Part shown: piece after piece, positions 47,690 through 56,380 of the stretch
How the letters are laid out: each line of letters opens with the position of its first letter
How positions within the stretch are numbered: position 1 is the stretch's first letter
Assembly: GCF_024357955.1 (NCBI RefSeq)
Contig: NZ_JANEYT010000004.1
Coordinates: 81,242 to 145,241 of the forward strand
DNA from: Photobacterium pectinilyticum
Lineage (GTDB): Bacteria > Pseudomonadota > Gammaproteobacteria > Enterobacterales > Vibrionaceae
Length of the DNA stretch: 64,000 nt
Direction of reading: 5' to 3'
Program-made: the position numbers and the translations under genes
The notes under the pieces: model-generated
The model's database searches: none
What the model was told of the DNA's origin: nothing
Seen by the model: the letters and a program-made list of their open reading frames with translations, nothing else

Positions 47690-48946
47690 ATGAATCTTGA
47701 ACTGATGGGCCAAGCGGCGCAACAGGCTGCCTTCGAACTGGCAACGGCAGCAACAAAACAGAAAAACCGTGCATTGGCTGTGATTGCCGATGAGCTAGAA
47801 GCAAACCAAGACGTGATTTTGGCGGCCAACGCCAAAGATATTGCCGCTGCTAAAGAAGCTGGTATGACTGATGCGCTCGTTGATCGCCTGTTACTCAATG
47901 CCGAGCGTTTGGTCGGTATTGCCAATGATGTCCGCAACGTGATCAGCCTTAACGATCCTGTGGGTGCTGAGCTAGATAGCAAAGTACTGGAAAACGGAAT
48001 GCGACTGAGCCGCCGTCGCGTACCGCTAGGTGTGGTTGGCGTGATTTATGAAGCTCGGCCGAATGTGACTATCGATATCGCTGCCTTGTGCCTGAAAACC
48101 GGTAACGCCAGTATCCTTCGTGGTGGTCGCGAGACGTTCCATTCCAATATGGAGCTGGTTAAAGTGATCCAGGTTGCTCTTGAGAAAACTGGGCTGCCAA
48201 CAGCTTCGGTACAGTACATTGAAAAACCTGATCGTGAGTTGGTTTCCCAATTGCTGAAGATGGATCAGTATGTTGATATGATCATCCCGCGCGGCGGTGC
48301 AGGCCTACACAAGATGTGTAAGGAAAACAGCACTATCCCAGTGATAATTGGCGGTTTCGGTATTAGCCATGTTTACGTTGACGCCTCGGCAGATCTCTCG
48401 CGCACGCTAGATGTAGTGGAGAATGCCAAGGTACAGCGTCCGTCGGCCTGTAATGCCCTTGATACCTTACTGGTCCATGAGAAAGTCGCAGAGGCTTTCT
48501 TGCCTCGTCTGACCGAGCGCTTAAATGTAAGCAATGTTGACCTAGTGGCTGACGAGAATGCCTACGAGCTACTTGAAGGCAAAGCGGCAAGCCTACGCCG
48601 TGTAGCTACAGGTGACTACGACACCGAATGGTTGAGCTTCACGCTAGGGATCAAAGTTGTCAAAGATGTGGAAGAAGCCATCGCCCATATGCGTAAGCAC
48701 AACGCCAGCCACTCCGATGCGATCATGACCAACGATCTGGTCGCGGCAGAGCGGTTCGTCAATGCAGCCGGCTCAGCGGCGGTTTACGTCAATGCTTCAA
48801 CCCGCTTTACCGATGGCGCACAGTTTGGTCTCGGCGCGGAAGTTGCCGTGTCGACCCAGAAGCTGCATGCCCGTGGTCCGATGGGGCTGGAAGAGTTAAC
48901 AAGCTATAAGTGGGTTGGTATCGCAGACTACCTCCCACGAGCTTAA
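47690..48946 (+). CDS. proA: Gamma-glutamyl phosphate reductase
   Basis: ProA reduces glutamyl phosphate to glutamate semialdehyde with NADPH. It has 418 residues, with the catalytic Cys in [14 protein letters not shown] and the aldehyde-dehydrogenase-like cofactor segments. TAAGGGA precedes the ATG, 28 bases after proB; the two enzymes form a complex in other bacteria. Confidence 0.98.
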   Translation: MNLELMGQAAQQAAFELATAATKQKNRALAVIADELEANQDVILAANAKDIAAAKEAGMTDALVDRLLLNAERLVGIANDVRNVISLNDPVGAELDSKVLENGMRLSRRRVPLGVVGVIYEARPNVTIDIAALCLKTGNASILRGGRETFHSNMELVKVIQVALEKTGLPTASVQYIEKPDRELVSQLLKMDQYVDMIIPRGGAGLHKMCKENSTIPVIIGGFGISHVYVDASADLSRTLDVVENAKVQRPSACNALDTLLVHEKVAEAFLPRLTERLNVSNVDLVADENAYELLEGKAASLRRVATGDYDTEWLSFTLGIKVVKDVEEAIAHMRKHNASHSDAIMTNDLVAAERFVNAAGSAAVYVNASTRFTDGAQFGLGAEVAVSTQKLHARGPMGLEELTSYKWVGIADYLPRA

Positions 48947-48983
48947 TTGATTTATCGTCGCCAGTTAATGCGATAACTGCATC

Positions 48984-49020
48984 GGAAGTGCTCATTTACG
49001 TTCGTAAACTCCGCGCTTCC
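48984..49020. repeat. Palindromic intergenic repeat, family 1, copy 2
   Basis: GGAAGTGCTCATTTACG, TT, CGTAAACTCC, GCGCTTCC. It is 37 bases, like copy 1 at 3358-3394, with paired changes in the centre. Confidence 0.8.
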
Positions 49021-49102
49021 TCTTGGTTCTAGGTAAACTGACTTAGAACTCATTGCTACTAAGGCAGTGCAGAAATTTATATGGTGAAGTGCTTCCGTAT
49101 TA

Positions 49103-49158
49103 ATACCAATCTGGATAAGTAATTGATCTATTTATTACGTAGGAAAAATGGTTGGTAT
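49103..49158. repeat. Palindromic intergenic repeat, family 2, copy C (reverse orientation)
   Basis: ATACCAATCTGGATAAGTAA at one end and GGTTGGTAT at the other. It is the reverse complement of copies A and B with about eight extra bases near the right arm (AGGAAAAATGG). Confidence 0.8.
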
Positions 49159-49186
49159 AAAGCCAAGAGTTGACTGATAGAGATAT

Positions 49187-49219
49187 AAAAAAACGAGAGC
49201 GTGATGCTCTCGTTTTTTT
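49187..49219. terminator. Bidirectional terminator between proA and DUF2897 gene
   Basis: AAAAAAACGAGAGC and GCTCTCGTTTTTTT pair around GTGAT. Confidence 0.92.
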
Positions 49220-49445
49220 ATATGTGGTTTTTGAGGTTTTTTAAATCTTGGTTTTTGTCGTTGGCGGTTTGTTTTTCGATTAGCTCGTCGAGCTCTTGCT
49301 CACGCCGACTCTTATCGTACATGTATTTGACTTTGTCCTTGTAGCCAAATTTCATGTTAGCGGTGTATTTCAGCGCTGCAATATTACCAACTACCACGCT
49401 GACGACGATGATGCTAATAACCCACGGGTTGAGTAGCCATTCCAT
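49218..49445 (-). CDS. DUF2897-family small membrane protein
   Basis: The 75-residue protein has one N-terminal membrane helix (LLNPWVISIIVVSVVVGNIAAL) and a charged cytoplasmic tail that looks helical (RREQELDELIEKQTAND). Matches the DUF2897 family of Vibrionaceae; no known role. The ATG directly follows the stop of the upstream peptidase gene, so it is coupled to it. Confidence 0.85.
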   Translation of the reverse strand: MEWLLNPWVISIIVVSVVVGNIAALKYTANMKFGYKDKVKYMYDKSRREQELDELIEKQTANDKNQDLKNLKNHI

Positions 49446-50156
49446 TTACACCTCACAGATATTCTCTATGTACTTACTATAGAGACTATCAAGGTTTTCC
49501 AGTATGTGCGACTTTCCTGCAAGCTCTGATTGGCTAAGTGTGCGCTTGAGCAGATCTGGTGTGAGCTGTGAAAGTAAATATTCGCTCACGGGAAAGTAGC
49601 TAATATGCCAAGGCTCACACGCAACGCCACCGCGATCGTCGGCATAGGGAAGATAGAAGCCAAAGTCGGCCATATTGGTTGCTAGCCATTGGCTGAACTC
49701 AGCTTGGTGGCCACCTTTCGCGTACTCCCAAGGCTCGAGCTGCAGCTGTGTATCTTTGGGTAAGCAGTTTGCCGCGTACACATCGATATCGGTTCCCCAG
49801 TGGTGGCGGCTAGCGCCGGGCAGGGCTGACCAGCGCATGATGGCGTGGATTTTCTCAAGTGCATCGAGGGTAGCAGGATCAAGCGGCTGGCTATTGCTAT
49901 CGAGCAGTGGCTGCTTGCCGGAAAACTTGTTGTTCCAAATCAGCAATTGGCGCTCAAAAGGGCGGAAGGCACTGGCAAGCTGAAGGTCAAATCCTGCTTG
50001 ATTGGCCGCTTCCTTTAGTGCCTGAAAGGCCGGGAGCATTTTCTGGTGGACATAAGGGTGCCCGCCAGTTGGGTTTAATGAGACCAGATGGCTGGTCTCT
50101 TGCCCGGTAAGTTGCCCGGCGGTATGCTGCCGGGCTTTGCTTGGGTGGTTAACCAT
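49446..50156 (-). CDS. M15-family D-Ala-D-Ala carboxypeptidase-like protein
   Basis: The 236-residue zinc peptidase is of the VanY/DacB-like M15 family. Metal-ligand motifs are intact: SRHHWGTDIDV and CEPWHISYFP, with SAFRPFERQ for substrate binding. There is no signal peptide, so a cytoplasmic role on peptidoglycan fragments or peptides is likely. The start overlaps the dapE stop in TAATG. Confidence 0.88.
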   Translation of the reverse strand: MVNHPSKARQHTAGQLTGQETSHLVSLNPTGGHPYVHQKMLPAFQALKEAANQAGFDLQLASAFRPFERQLLIWNNKFSGKQPLLDSNSQPLDPATLDALEKIHAIMRWSALPGASRHHWGTDIDVYAANCLPKDTQLQLEPWEYAKGGHQAEFSQWLATNMADFGFYLPYADDRGGVACEPWHISYFPVSEYLLSQLTPDLLKRTLSQSELAGKSHILENLDSLYSKYIENICEV

Positions 50157-51286
50157 TAAAGGGCTTTTTCCATCACTTTCTGGTACATATCGGTGAGTTT
50201 TTCCAGATCAGCGACCTTCACACATTCATTCACTTTGTGGATGGTGGCGTTGACGGGACCAAGCTCAATAACTTGCGCACCGGTGCGGGCGATGAAACGG
50301 CCGTCAGACGTACCGCCAGTGGTTAGTAGCTCAGGTTTTTTATGGTTCACTTCTTCTATCGCTTCGACCACAGCGTCAAGCAGGGTGCCTTCATCGGTGA
50401 GGAACGGGTGACCACTGAAGGTCCAAGCGAGATCGTAATCTAGGCCGTGAGCATCAAGCACAGAGTGGACCTTGCGCTTAATATCATCGACAGTCAGTTC
50501 GGTACTGAACCGGAAATTGAACTGAACGTGGAACTCGCCCGGGATCACATTCGAAGCGCCGGTCCCTGCAGATAAGTTGGCGATTTGGAAGCTCGTCGGC
50601 GGGAAGTAGGCATTGCCATTGTCCCACGTTGTTGCAGCCAGCTCGGCCAGTGCAGGCATTGCACGGTGAACCGGGTTATCGGCAAGGTGTGGATAGGCAA
50701 CATGGCCTTGGGTACCTTTGATATTGATATCACCAGTGATAGAACCACGACGGCCATTTTTGACCACATCACCGACAGCATGGGTGCTTGATGGCTCACC
50801 GACAATGCACATATCGATTTTTTCATTACGGGCTTCCAGCGTATCAATGACGCGGGTGGTTCCATTAATGAAAGGCCCTTCCTCGTCCGAGGTGATTAGC
50901 AAAGCGATAGAGCCTTTGTGATCAGGGTTTTCGGCCAGGAAGCGCTCGATGGCCACAATGATACAGGCCAGCGAGCCTTTCATATCGGCTGCGCCGCGGC
51001 CATGCAGGTAGCCATCGATGATGGTTGGCTCGAAAGGCGCGGTATGCCATTTATCGAGGTTACCCGCAGGCACGACATCTGTATGGCCAGCAAAGACAAA
51101 CAGTGGTGCTTCGGTGCCGCGGCGGGCCCAAAGGTTGGTGGTATCTTCAAACACCATGGTTTCGATTTTAAAGCCGAGTTTTTCCAGGCGTTCAATCATA
51201 ACGTCCTGGCAGCCAGCATCTTCAGGGGTCACTGACTGGCGGCTGATAAAGTCTTTCGCCAGGGCGAGAACCGGGCTATCTGACAT
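50156..51286 (-). CDS. dapE: Succinyl-diaminopimelate desuccinylase
   Basis: DapE removes succinate in the lysine/DAP branch, feeding lysine and peptidoglycan synthesis. It has 376 residues and belongs to M20 family. The zinc ligands lie in AGHTDVVP (His68), [10 protein letters not shown] and [10 protein letters not shown], plus a C-terminal His in TIHKVNE. Leads dapE-M15-DUF2897 and follows the arsC-like gene by 14 bases. Confidence 0.98.
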   Translation of the reverse strand: MSDSPVLALAKDFISRQSVTPEDAGCQDVMIERLEKLGFKIETMVFEDTTNLWARRGTEAPLFVFAGHTDVVPAGNLDKWHTAPFEPTIIDGYLHGRGAADMKGSLACIIVAIERFLAENPDHKGSIALLITSDEEGPFINGTTRVIDTLEARNEKIDMCIVGEPSSTHAVGDVVKNGRRGSITGDINIKGTQGHVAYPHLADNPVHRAMPALAELAATTWDNGNAYFPPTSFQIANLSAGTGASNVIPGEFHVQFNFRFSTELTVDDIKRKVHSVLDAHGLDYDLAWTFSGHPFLTDEGTLLDAVVEAIEEVNHKKPELLTTGGTSDGRFIARTGAQVIELGPVNATIHKVNECVKVADLEKLTDMYQKVMEKAL

Positions 51287-51300
51287 CCTTGTATCCTTCC

Positions 51301-51654
51301 TTAGTTCGTTTGGAAAATTTCTTGGTACTGGGCAGGCTTGAAGCCCAAGTGGTAGCTGTTGTTGTGAACCAACAGCGGGCGTTTGATCATGGCTGGGTAT
51401 TCCAGCATTAACTCAATCGCGCTTTGCTGGTTCAGGCCGGCTTTATGCTCGTCGGTTAGCTGGCGGTAAGTGGTACCGCGCTTGTTGACCATGGCTTCCC
51501 AGCCCAGCTCGGTTTCAAACTGCTCGAGCATGCCACGGTCAAGGCCGTCGACACGGTAGTCATGGAAGGTATATTCAATATTTTCGGCTTCAAGCCACTT
51601 CTTCATTTTTTTGATGGTGTCGCAATTTTTGATGCCGTAAGCAATTGTACTCAT
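51301..51654 (-). CDS. ArsC/Spx-family reductase-like protein (YffB type)
   Basis: The 117-residue thioredoxin-fold protein has the N-terminal motif [16 protein letters not shown], with a single Cys in the position of the CX3T/CX2C site, and [14 protein letters not shown] at the C-terminus. YffB-like proteins sit beside dapE in many Gammaproteobacteria and have been linked to glutathione-dependent reduction; the substrate is unknown. Confidence 0.92.
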   Translation of the reverse strand: MSTIAYGIKNCDTIKKMKKWLEAENIEYTFHDYRVDGLDRGMLEQFETELGWEAMVNKRGTTYRQLTDEHKAGLNQQSAIELMLEYPAMIKRPLLVHNNSYHLGFKPAQYQEIFQTN

Positions 51655-51727
51655 AGTTATTCTGGCTGACTTGTTTTGTGAACTTGGTCTCTCTTTATAG
51701 CGGGATTAGGCGGGGGGTGCAATGGCT

Positions 51728-52126
51728 TCAGCCGCCGTAGCTGATAGCCAGTTTTATCAGCCACATATTGGCCAAGATCCCAAGGACAAAAACGATAGTA
51801 CGCCATGGGCTGAGTTTGAAAGCATAGCAAATAAAATAGAGCACCCGGCTGATGATAAATAAGTAGGCGGGCAGGGCCGATTCATGGGCTGGTACACCTG
51901 AGAGCTGGGCAATAAAAACACAGCTCGAGAAGACCGATAGGATTTCCCAGCCATTAGCCTGGGCTGCTTTTACTCTGGCAGCCGCTCCGGTGAGTTCGCG
52001 GTCTTGGATGCGTGGCTGGTTGATATTGAGTTTACCGGTCTGGCGGACCGTCAACCAGCCACCAATACCCGCCAGTAAATAGTTAATCAGTATCATGACG
52101 ATAATGCACCAGAAGGCTGGGGTCAT
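51728..52126 (-). CDS. MAPEG-family membrane protein
   Basis: The 132-residue protein has four helices and the MAPEG pattern (ARVKAAQANGWEILSVFSS, then LFIISRVLYFICYAF). Eukaryotic members are glutathione and eicosanoid enzymes; bacterial members are mostly uncharacterised. The frame is open to 52414, but GGAGC precedes ATG 52126 and upstream residues do not fit the family. Confidence 0.88.
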   Translation of the reverse strand: MTPAFWCIIVMILINYLLAGIGGWLTVRQTGKLNINQPRIQDRELTGAAARVKAAQANGWEILSVFSSCVFIAQLSGVPAHESALPAYLFIISRVLYFICYAFKLSPWRTIVFVLGILANMWLIKLAISYGG

Positions 52127-52464
52127 AGTTGCTCCTTTGTAGGCGGGTGTAGGGGCGATTGGCGAAAGTATAGAAGACAAGATGAAGTATGGATAATGAT
52201 AAGTGTGAGAATGCATACCTGGCCATGACAAAAAAGTGCTTGCCAAGTTGTGATACAGCGCTGAATAGAGTACTTTTGTGTGATATTTCAAGTTGTTGTT
52301 TAAACATGTATTTTTTGTTTCCGGAATGACAAGGTCTTGAATATTGAGACCTAGATCACCGAAAATAACGACCAATACAGGGAAATCCTCCCTCATATTG
52401 ATCAAACTCAACACCCTTTGGGCAGAAGTCGGAATAATGAAAACCTTAAATTATGGAGGTCTCA

Positions 52465-52746
52465 ATGGAATTGAATCCGGTTTTTGCCCGTCGTCTTTAT
52501 CTTGCTTTGCTTGTTGAGCAGCTAGATCGTCCCAATGTTCCTAAGCTGATTGAAATTACCGGTTGGCCACGTCGTACCATTCAGGATGTACTTAAAGCCT
52601 TACCAGGGTTTGGCATTGAATTGGCTTTTGTCCAAGATGGCAAGCGCCATAACGATGGCTACTATCAGCTCAGTGATTGGGGGCCGTTTGATGTTAGCTG
52701 GGTTGAATCGAAAGAAAGGGATATTATCTCTTCAGTATCGTGTTAA
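52465..52746 (+). CDS. Small winged-helix DNA-binding protein
   Basis: The 93-residue product begins MELNPVFARRLYLALLVEQL, followed by a helix-turn-helix (IEITGWPRRTIQDVLKALPG) and a wing-like strand (IELAFVQDGKRHNDGYYQL). Similar short proteins occur widely in Vibrionaceae without assigned role. GGAGG at 52455-52459 fixes ATG 52465 over the ATG at 52453. Confidence 0.8.
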   Translation: MELNPVFARRLYLALLVEQLDRPNVPKLIEITGWPRRTIQDVLKALPGFGIELAFVQDGKRHNDGYYQLSDWGPFDVSWVESKERDIISSVSC

Positions 52747-52748
52747 TA

Positions 52749-52776
52749 AAAAAACCGCATTCGTGCGGTTTTTTTA
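52749..52776 (+). terminator. Terminator of the winged-helix gene
   Basis: AAAAAACCGCA and TGCGGTTTTTTT around TTCG. Confidence 0.92.
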
Positions 52777-52807
52777 TTACTTAGTGCTTTCACAATAATA
52801 AGCGTTA

Positions 52808-52865
52808 CCAATCAAGTTCACTGAACTCGAGAAGCCCGGAGGGCTGTATAGCGAGACTTGGTTGG
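52808..52865. other. Long imperfect stem-loop downstream of narP
   Basis: CCAATCAAGT (52808-52817) pairs with ACTTGGTTGG (52856-52865), CTCG with CGAG, and AGCCC with GGGCT around GGA, with an eight-base bulge. It lies between the narP stop and the terminator of the convergent gene. It lacks a T run. Confidence 0.55.
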
Positions 52866-52901
52866 CACCCAAAGTGTGGGGGCAGGGTCCCGCTTTGCCC
52901 A

Positions 52902-53528
52902 TTATTGCCCCTGAGATTCCAGGTAAAGCACCGTGGCGGCTGTTCTTGATTTCACTTGGAGTTTTTTCAACAAACTCTTCATGTGCACCTTAACGGTTGC
53001 TTCTGAGATGAAGAGGTTATCGGCTATTTGTTTGTTGCGATATCCTCTTGCCACCTCTTTTAGGATCTGCATTTCCCGATCAGTCAGGGTATCAAGCAGG
53101 GAATCTTGTTCGGTGTTGTCGGCTAGGTACTCGCGGACCAAATCACTGAAGGCTTGACCACCGCACATTGCCTGTTTCAGTAAGGCAATCAGTTGATCGG
53201 GTTCGGTATCTTTCAGAAGATAGCCGTCGGCACCGGCATTGACCAATGCTTTAACATCTGAGCGGCTGTCAGACACCGTCAGCACGACAATGCGTGCTTG
53301 GATCCCTTCTGCACGCATGGCATTGAGGGTATCGAGGCCGGACATACCCTTCATGTTCAGGTCAAGCAGGATAAGATCGGGATCTTTTTCCTGAGCAAGT
53401 AACACCGCATCTGCACCGTTGCTCGCTTCACCAATTATCTCGAAATCATTTTCAAAGCTAAGAAGCTGGCTGATCCCCCTGCGCATTAAGGGGTGATCAT
53501 CAACAATCATAATTTTCCAACACGTCAT
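52902..53528 (-). CDS. narP: Nitrate/nitrite response regulator NarP
   Basis: NarP is a two-component regulator that controls nap and other anaerobic genes. It has 208 residues: a receiver domain with Asp56 as the phosphorylation site and a C-terminal LuxR-type helix-turn-helix (LTDREMQILKEVARGYRNKQ, ISEATVKVHMKSLL). It starts four bases after the narQ stop, with AAGGA inside narQ. Named NarP rather than NarL because it sits with narQ and nap. Confidence 0.94.
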   Translation of the reverse strand: MTCWKIMIVDDHPLMRRGISQLLSFENDFEIIGEASNGADAVLLAQEKDPDLILLDLNMKGMSGLDTLNAMRAEGIQARIVVLTVSDSRSDVKALVNAGADGYLLKDTEPDQLIALLKQAMCGGQAFSDLVREYLADNTEQDSLLDTLTDREMQILKEVARGYRNKQIADNLFISEATVKVHMKSLLKKLQVKSRTAATVLYLESQGQ

Positions 53529-53532
53529 AATT

Positions 53533-55230
53533 TTATCCTTGGGGCTCAGGTTGAAATTGAAGGGTGACTTCGCAACCAGTCCCCTTGGTTGTATTGATTT
53601 CCAGTGTACCGTATAGGCGTGAAGCCCGTTCGGTCATAATTGCTAGGCCGTAATGATTGAGCTTTTCATTAGCCGGGTCAAAGCCTATTCCATCATCACT
53701 GATATTAATCGTTACGGTATCCAACTCTTGTTGGCAGGTAACAATGATTTCGTCAGCCTGTGCATGCTTAATCGCATTAAGTACAGCCTCCCTGATTAAC
53801 TGCAGCAGGTGTACTTGGTGGTGGGCATCCAAACTGAGTGATGAGAGTTGGTTATCAATAATCAGTAACGCATTACTTTGCTCTTCCAATGGTTTTAGCA
53901 TTTCTACTAGTGCTTCACCAAAATTCGCTTCTTTGATTGTGAGGCGGAAGGTGCTAAGTAATTCTCGAAGCTGGGTGTAAGCGCCTGAAAGGCCTTGATC
54001 TATATCACTGATGATCGCCATGGTCTGTTTCTGATCACCTTGCCCAAGTTGCCTTTTTAGTAGGGTGACTTGGATTTTAAGGTAAGACAGTGATTGTGCC
54101 AAAGAATCATGCAACTCACGGGCAATCGTAGCACGCTCTTCCATCAATAATAACTGCTCAGATTGCTTTTGCGCCCGGTTATAGTAGATCCCACGGGCTA
54201 GCGTACGGGACAGGTTGTCAATCAAGTTTTTATCAGGGCAAGGCAGGGTGTCTTGCCACCACAACTGGCCGAGTACTTGGCCGTCTAGCTCAAGATCATG
54301 GTAATGCCAGTTATTGCCAGACGGCTCGCCTGCAATAATTTCGGTGTTGTTACCACTGCTTTCTTCGATGATCAACTTGGCGGCGGTTAGCCCTTCAATA
54401 TCAAGCAGGGTATCGAGCATGACCGCAAAGTTTTTTGTGCTGAGGCGGCTTCGGGATAATTCCTGCGAGCAGTCATACAGGACCTGAAGCGAATCATTGG
54501 CTTGGCGCAGGCGGCGGGTTTTTTCATCGACTTTCATCTCCAGGTTGCGATATAGCTTGCCGAGCTCTGCCGCCATGGTGGTGAAGGTACCGGCTAAGAT
54601 CCCCAGCTCATTATCACTTTTGACATCGAGGATGAGTTCGAATTTCCCTTCCTGTATTTGTTCGCTGGCAGTGACCATTTGATTGAGAGGGGTCACGATC
54701 TTGCGCTGGGTGTAATGAATGGTGAACAGAGCCGCAATCAGAATCAAACTCAAGCCAAGTCCCCCCACGACCGACAGCACCTGCAACTTGATGATAGAGA
54801 ATTCTTGTAACTCATAGACAAATTGATCGATCCGGTCGACAAAATTGACAACTTCGCTGAGAAATAGTTGTTCATTGCCATTGTGTAGCAAGGGGTGCAA
54901 ATCTTCCCAACGGCCAATTAAATTGTAGTAGTGCATCTTGATATTGGTCGGTACCGTCCAATGTTCGAGTGCAGCCATGGATGGCGAGAACAAGGACTTC
55001 TCGAACATATCTAAATGGGCTTCTAGGTGGTGAGATTGGGTCTGGATATCATAGGCTAACCGGTAGCTTTGCATCCTTAATGAACCAGAGACATTAACCG
55101 CTTCAGCATCATTTAAGCTAGACGCTAGGGTCAGCAGGGCAAAACTGGTTGTGACCACAGAAAGAAGCAAGATTGCTAGCATGGTTCTAGCAATCGTAGT
55201 AGTGACGGGCTTTAGAGGCCTATTTTTCAC
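53533..55230 (-). CDS. narQ: Nitrate/nitrite sensor histidine kinase NarQ
   Basis: NarQ senses periplasmic nitrate and phosphorylates NarP. It has 565 residues: two membrane helices (about 15-37 and 150-172) around a periplasmic four-helix sensor with the P-box GSLRMQSYRLA (residues 49-59), a HAMP segment, a GAF-like region, a HisKA_3 domain with His374 in RELHDSLAQSL and an HATPase (DDGIGFDP). It starts with GTG behind AAGGAAAA. Divergent from napF. Confidence 0.95.
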   Translation of the reverse strand: MKNRPLKPVTTTIARTMLAILLLSVVTTSFALLTLASSLNDAEAVNVSGSLRMQSYRLAYDIQTQSHHLEAHLDMFEKSLFSPSMAALEHWTVPTNIKMHYYNLIGRWEDLHPLLHNGNEQLFLSEVVNFVDRIDQFVYELQEFSIIKLQVLSVVGGLGLSLILIAALFTIHYTQRKIVTPLNQMVTASEQIQEGKFELILDVKSDNELGILAGTFTTMAAELGKLYRNLEMKVDEKTRRLRQANDSLQVLYDCSQELSRSRLSTKNFAVMLDTLLDIEGLTAAKLIIEESSGNNTEIIAGEPSGNNWHYHDLELDGQVLGQLWWQDTLPCPDKNLIDNLSRTLARGIYYNRAQKQSEQLLLMEERATIARELHDSLAQSLSYLKIQVTLLKRQLGQGDQKQTMAIISDIDQGLSGAYTQLRELLSTFRLTIKEANFGEALVEMLKPLEEQSNALLIIDNQLSSLSLDAHHQVHLLQLIREAVLNAIKHAQADEIIVTCQQELDTVTINISDDGIGFDPANEKLNHYGLAIMTERASRLYGTLEINTTKGTGCEVTLQFQPEPQG

Positions 55231-55613
55231 AAATTTTCCTTTTAAATCGTTATCTTAAAGATAAAGAGAAAGCGTTTTTTCTTTTTATTTCTGGTCTATG
55301 TTTAATGGATGAGCGGGTAATTTTAATGCTATCGGGGTAAATATTAGCTGCCCAAAAGAAAAATTGGCTTTTCTATATTGAGAGGGCACGCATTTGAATT
55401 TATTGATCCAAGACAAATTTAGCCCCTAATTAGCCCTTACTAGGTATTTAAGCATTTATTACGGGATTTACACTTGTCGTATAAAAAAATGACAGCTTGT
55501 GATTATTTGTTGTAAATCATTCAAGCGGTTTATTGGTACACCTTGCTTTTATAGCCAAGCTGCCGCCCGTAATCACTATTTTTATTAATAATATTTTACG
55601 AAGGACTGAGTCA
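55231..55613. promoter_or_regulatory. Divergent narQ-napF control region
   Basis: The 383-base AT-rich region holds both promoters. An FNR-like site lies at 55507-55520. Possible NarP heptamer-like words (GGGGTAA at 55335) are too short to claim. No coding frame is supported. Confidence 0.55.
55507..55520 (+). promoter_or_regulatory. FNR-like site upstream of napF
   Basis: TTGTT-GTAA-ATCAT matches eight of ten positions of TTGAT-N4-ATCAA. It lies about 95 bases before the napF start, a sensible place for anaerobic activation. Confidence 0.6.
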
Positions 55614-56105
55614 ATGTTTGATCGTTCCCGTCGTCGGTTAATGACACGGCGTCGCAAGCCTGACCTGCAGCGAATGCCCTGGGTGGTGGATGAAGAGACG
55701 TTCACCGATACCTGTACCCGGTGCAACAAGTGTATCAACGCGTGTGAAACACAGATTATTGCCAAAGGCGACGGTGGTTTTCCTGCTGTCGACTTTCAGC
55801 GTGGTGAATGCACATTTTGTTACCGCTGTGCCGAGGCTTGTCCCGAGCCCTTATTCCAGCCGAAATCAGAGCAGCCATGGCCTTTGGTGGCGCAAGTTAA
55901 TGAGGGTTGCCTTGCCCACCGGAATATTGAGTGCCGAAGCTGCGGCGATGCATGTGAGGTAATGGCTATCCGGTTTCGGTTGCAAGTGGGCGGTGTCGCT
56001 CGGCCAGAACTGGATACGTCAGCCTGTACAGGATGTGGTGCATGTGTGTCGGTATGCCCGGCATCAGCGATCATTATGGTGAATCACAAAAACGAAGAGA
56101 ATTAA
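55614..56105 (+). CDS. napF: Ferredoxin-type protein NapF
   Basis: NapF is a cytoplasmic iron-sulfur protein that helps mature NapA. It has 163 residues, with an arginine-rich N-terminus (MFDRSRRRLMTRRRKP) and several 4Fe-4S motifs: CTRCNKCINAC, CTFCYRCAEAC and CTGCGACVSVC. The frame is open to 55533; AAGGACTGAG supports ATG 55614. First gene of napFDABC. Confidence 0.96.
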   Translation: MFDRSRRRLMTRRRKPDLQRMPWVVDEETFTDTCTRCNKCINACETQIIAKGDGGFPAVDFQRGECTFCYRCAEACPEPLFQPKSEQPWPLVAQVNEGCLAHRNIECRSCGDACEVMAIRFRLQVGGVARPELDTSACTGCGACVSVCPASAIIMVNHKNEEN

Positions 56106-56107
56106 CG

Positions 56108-56380
56108 ATGGCATTACAAGAAGTACACATTTCCAGCTTGGTTGTTCATGTAAAGCCGGAGTATCTGACCTCTGTGAAAGAGCAGATCGTAGCAATGCCG
56201 AATGCAGAAATATACGGCGACAGTGAAGAAGGTAAGATTATCGTGGTTCTGGAAACTGAAAATCAGGGCTATGTGACTGACACAATAGATAAAATTAATA
56301 ACTTAGAACACGTTTTAACCACGTTTTTAGTGTATCACCAAATCGAACAGTTCGACTCGCAATCTGAGGAAGATTCATGA
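56108..56380 (+). CDS. napD: Nap chaperone NapD
   Basis: NapD binds the twin-arginine signal of NapA and prevents early export. It has 90 residues with a ferredoxin-like fold: [15 protein letters not shown], then a GKIIVVLE strand. ATG 56108 is two bases after the napF stop; the end overlaps the napA start in ATGA. Confidence 0.95.
   Translation: MALQEVHISSLVVHVKPEYLTSVKEQIVAMPNAEIYGDSEEGKIIVVLETENQGYVTDTIDKINNLEHVLTTFLVYHQIEQFDSQSEEDS

Larger units (their letters stand above)
48947..49186. other. Gap after proA filled by two repeat elements
   Basis: Between proA and the convergent DUF2897 gene lie one copy each of repeat family 1 (48984-49020) and family 2 (49103-49158). A larger unit may run from CGGAAG (48983) to CTTCCG (49092-49097), since these ends are inverted repeats. 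No coding frame. Confidence 0.6.

Noticed and set aside
52797..52901. Integron attC-like site
   Set aside because: The stem lacks attC core sites (GTTRRRY) and there is no integron cassette context.
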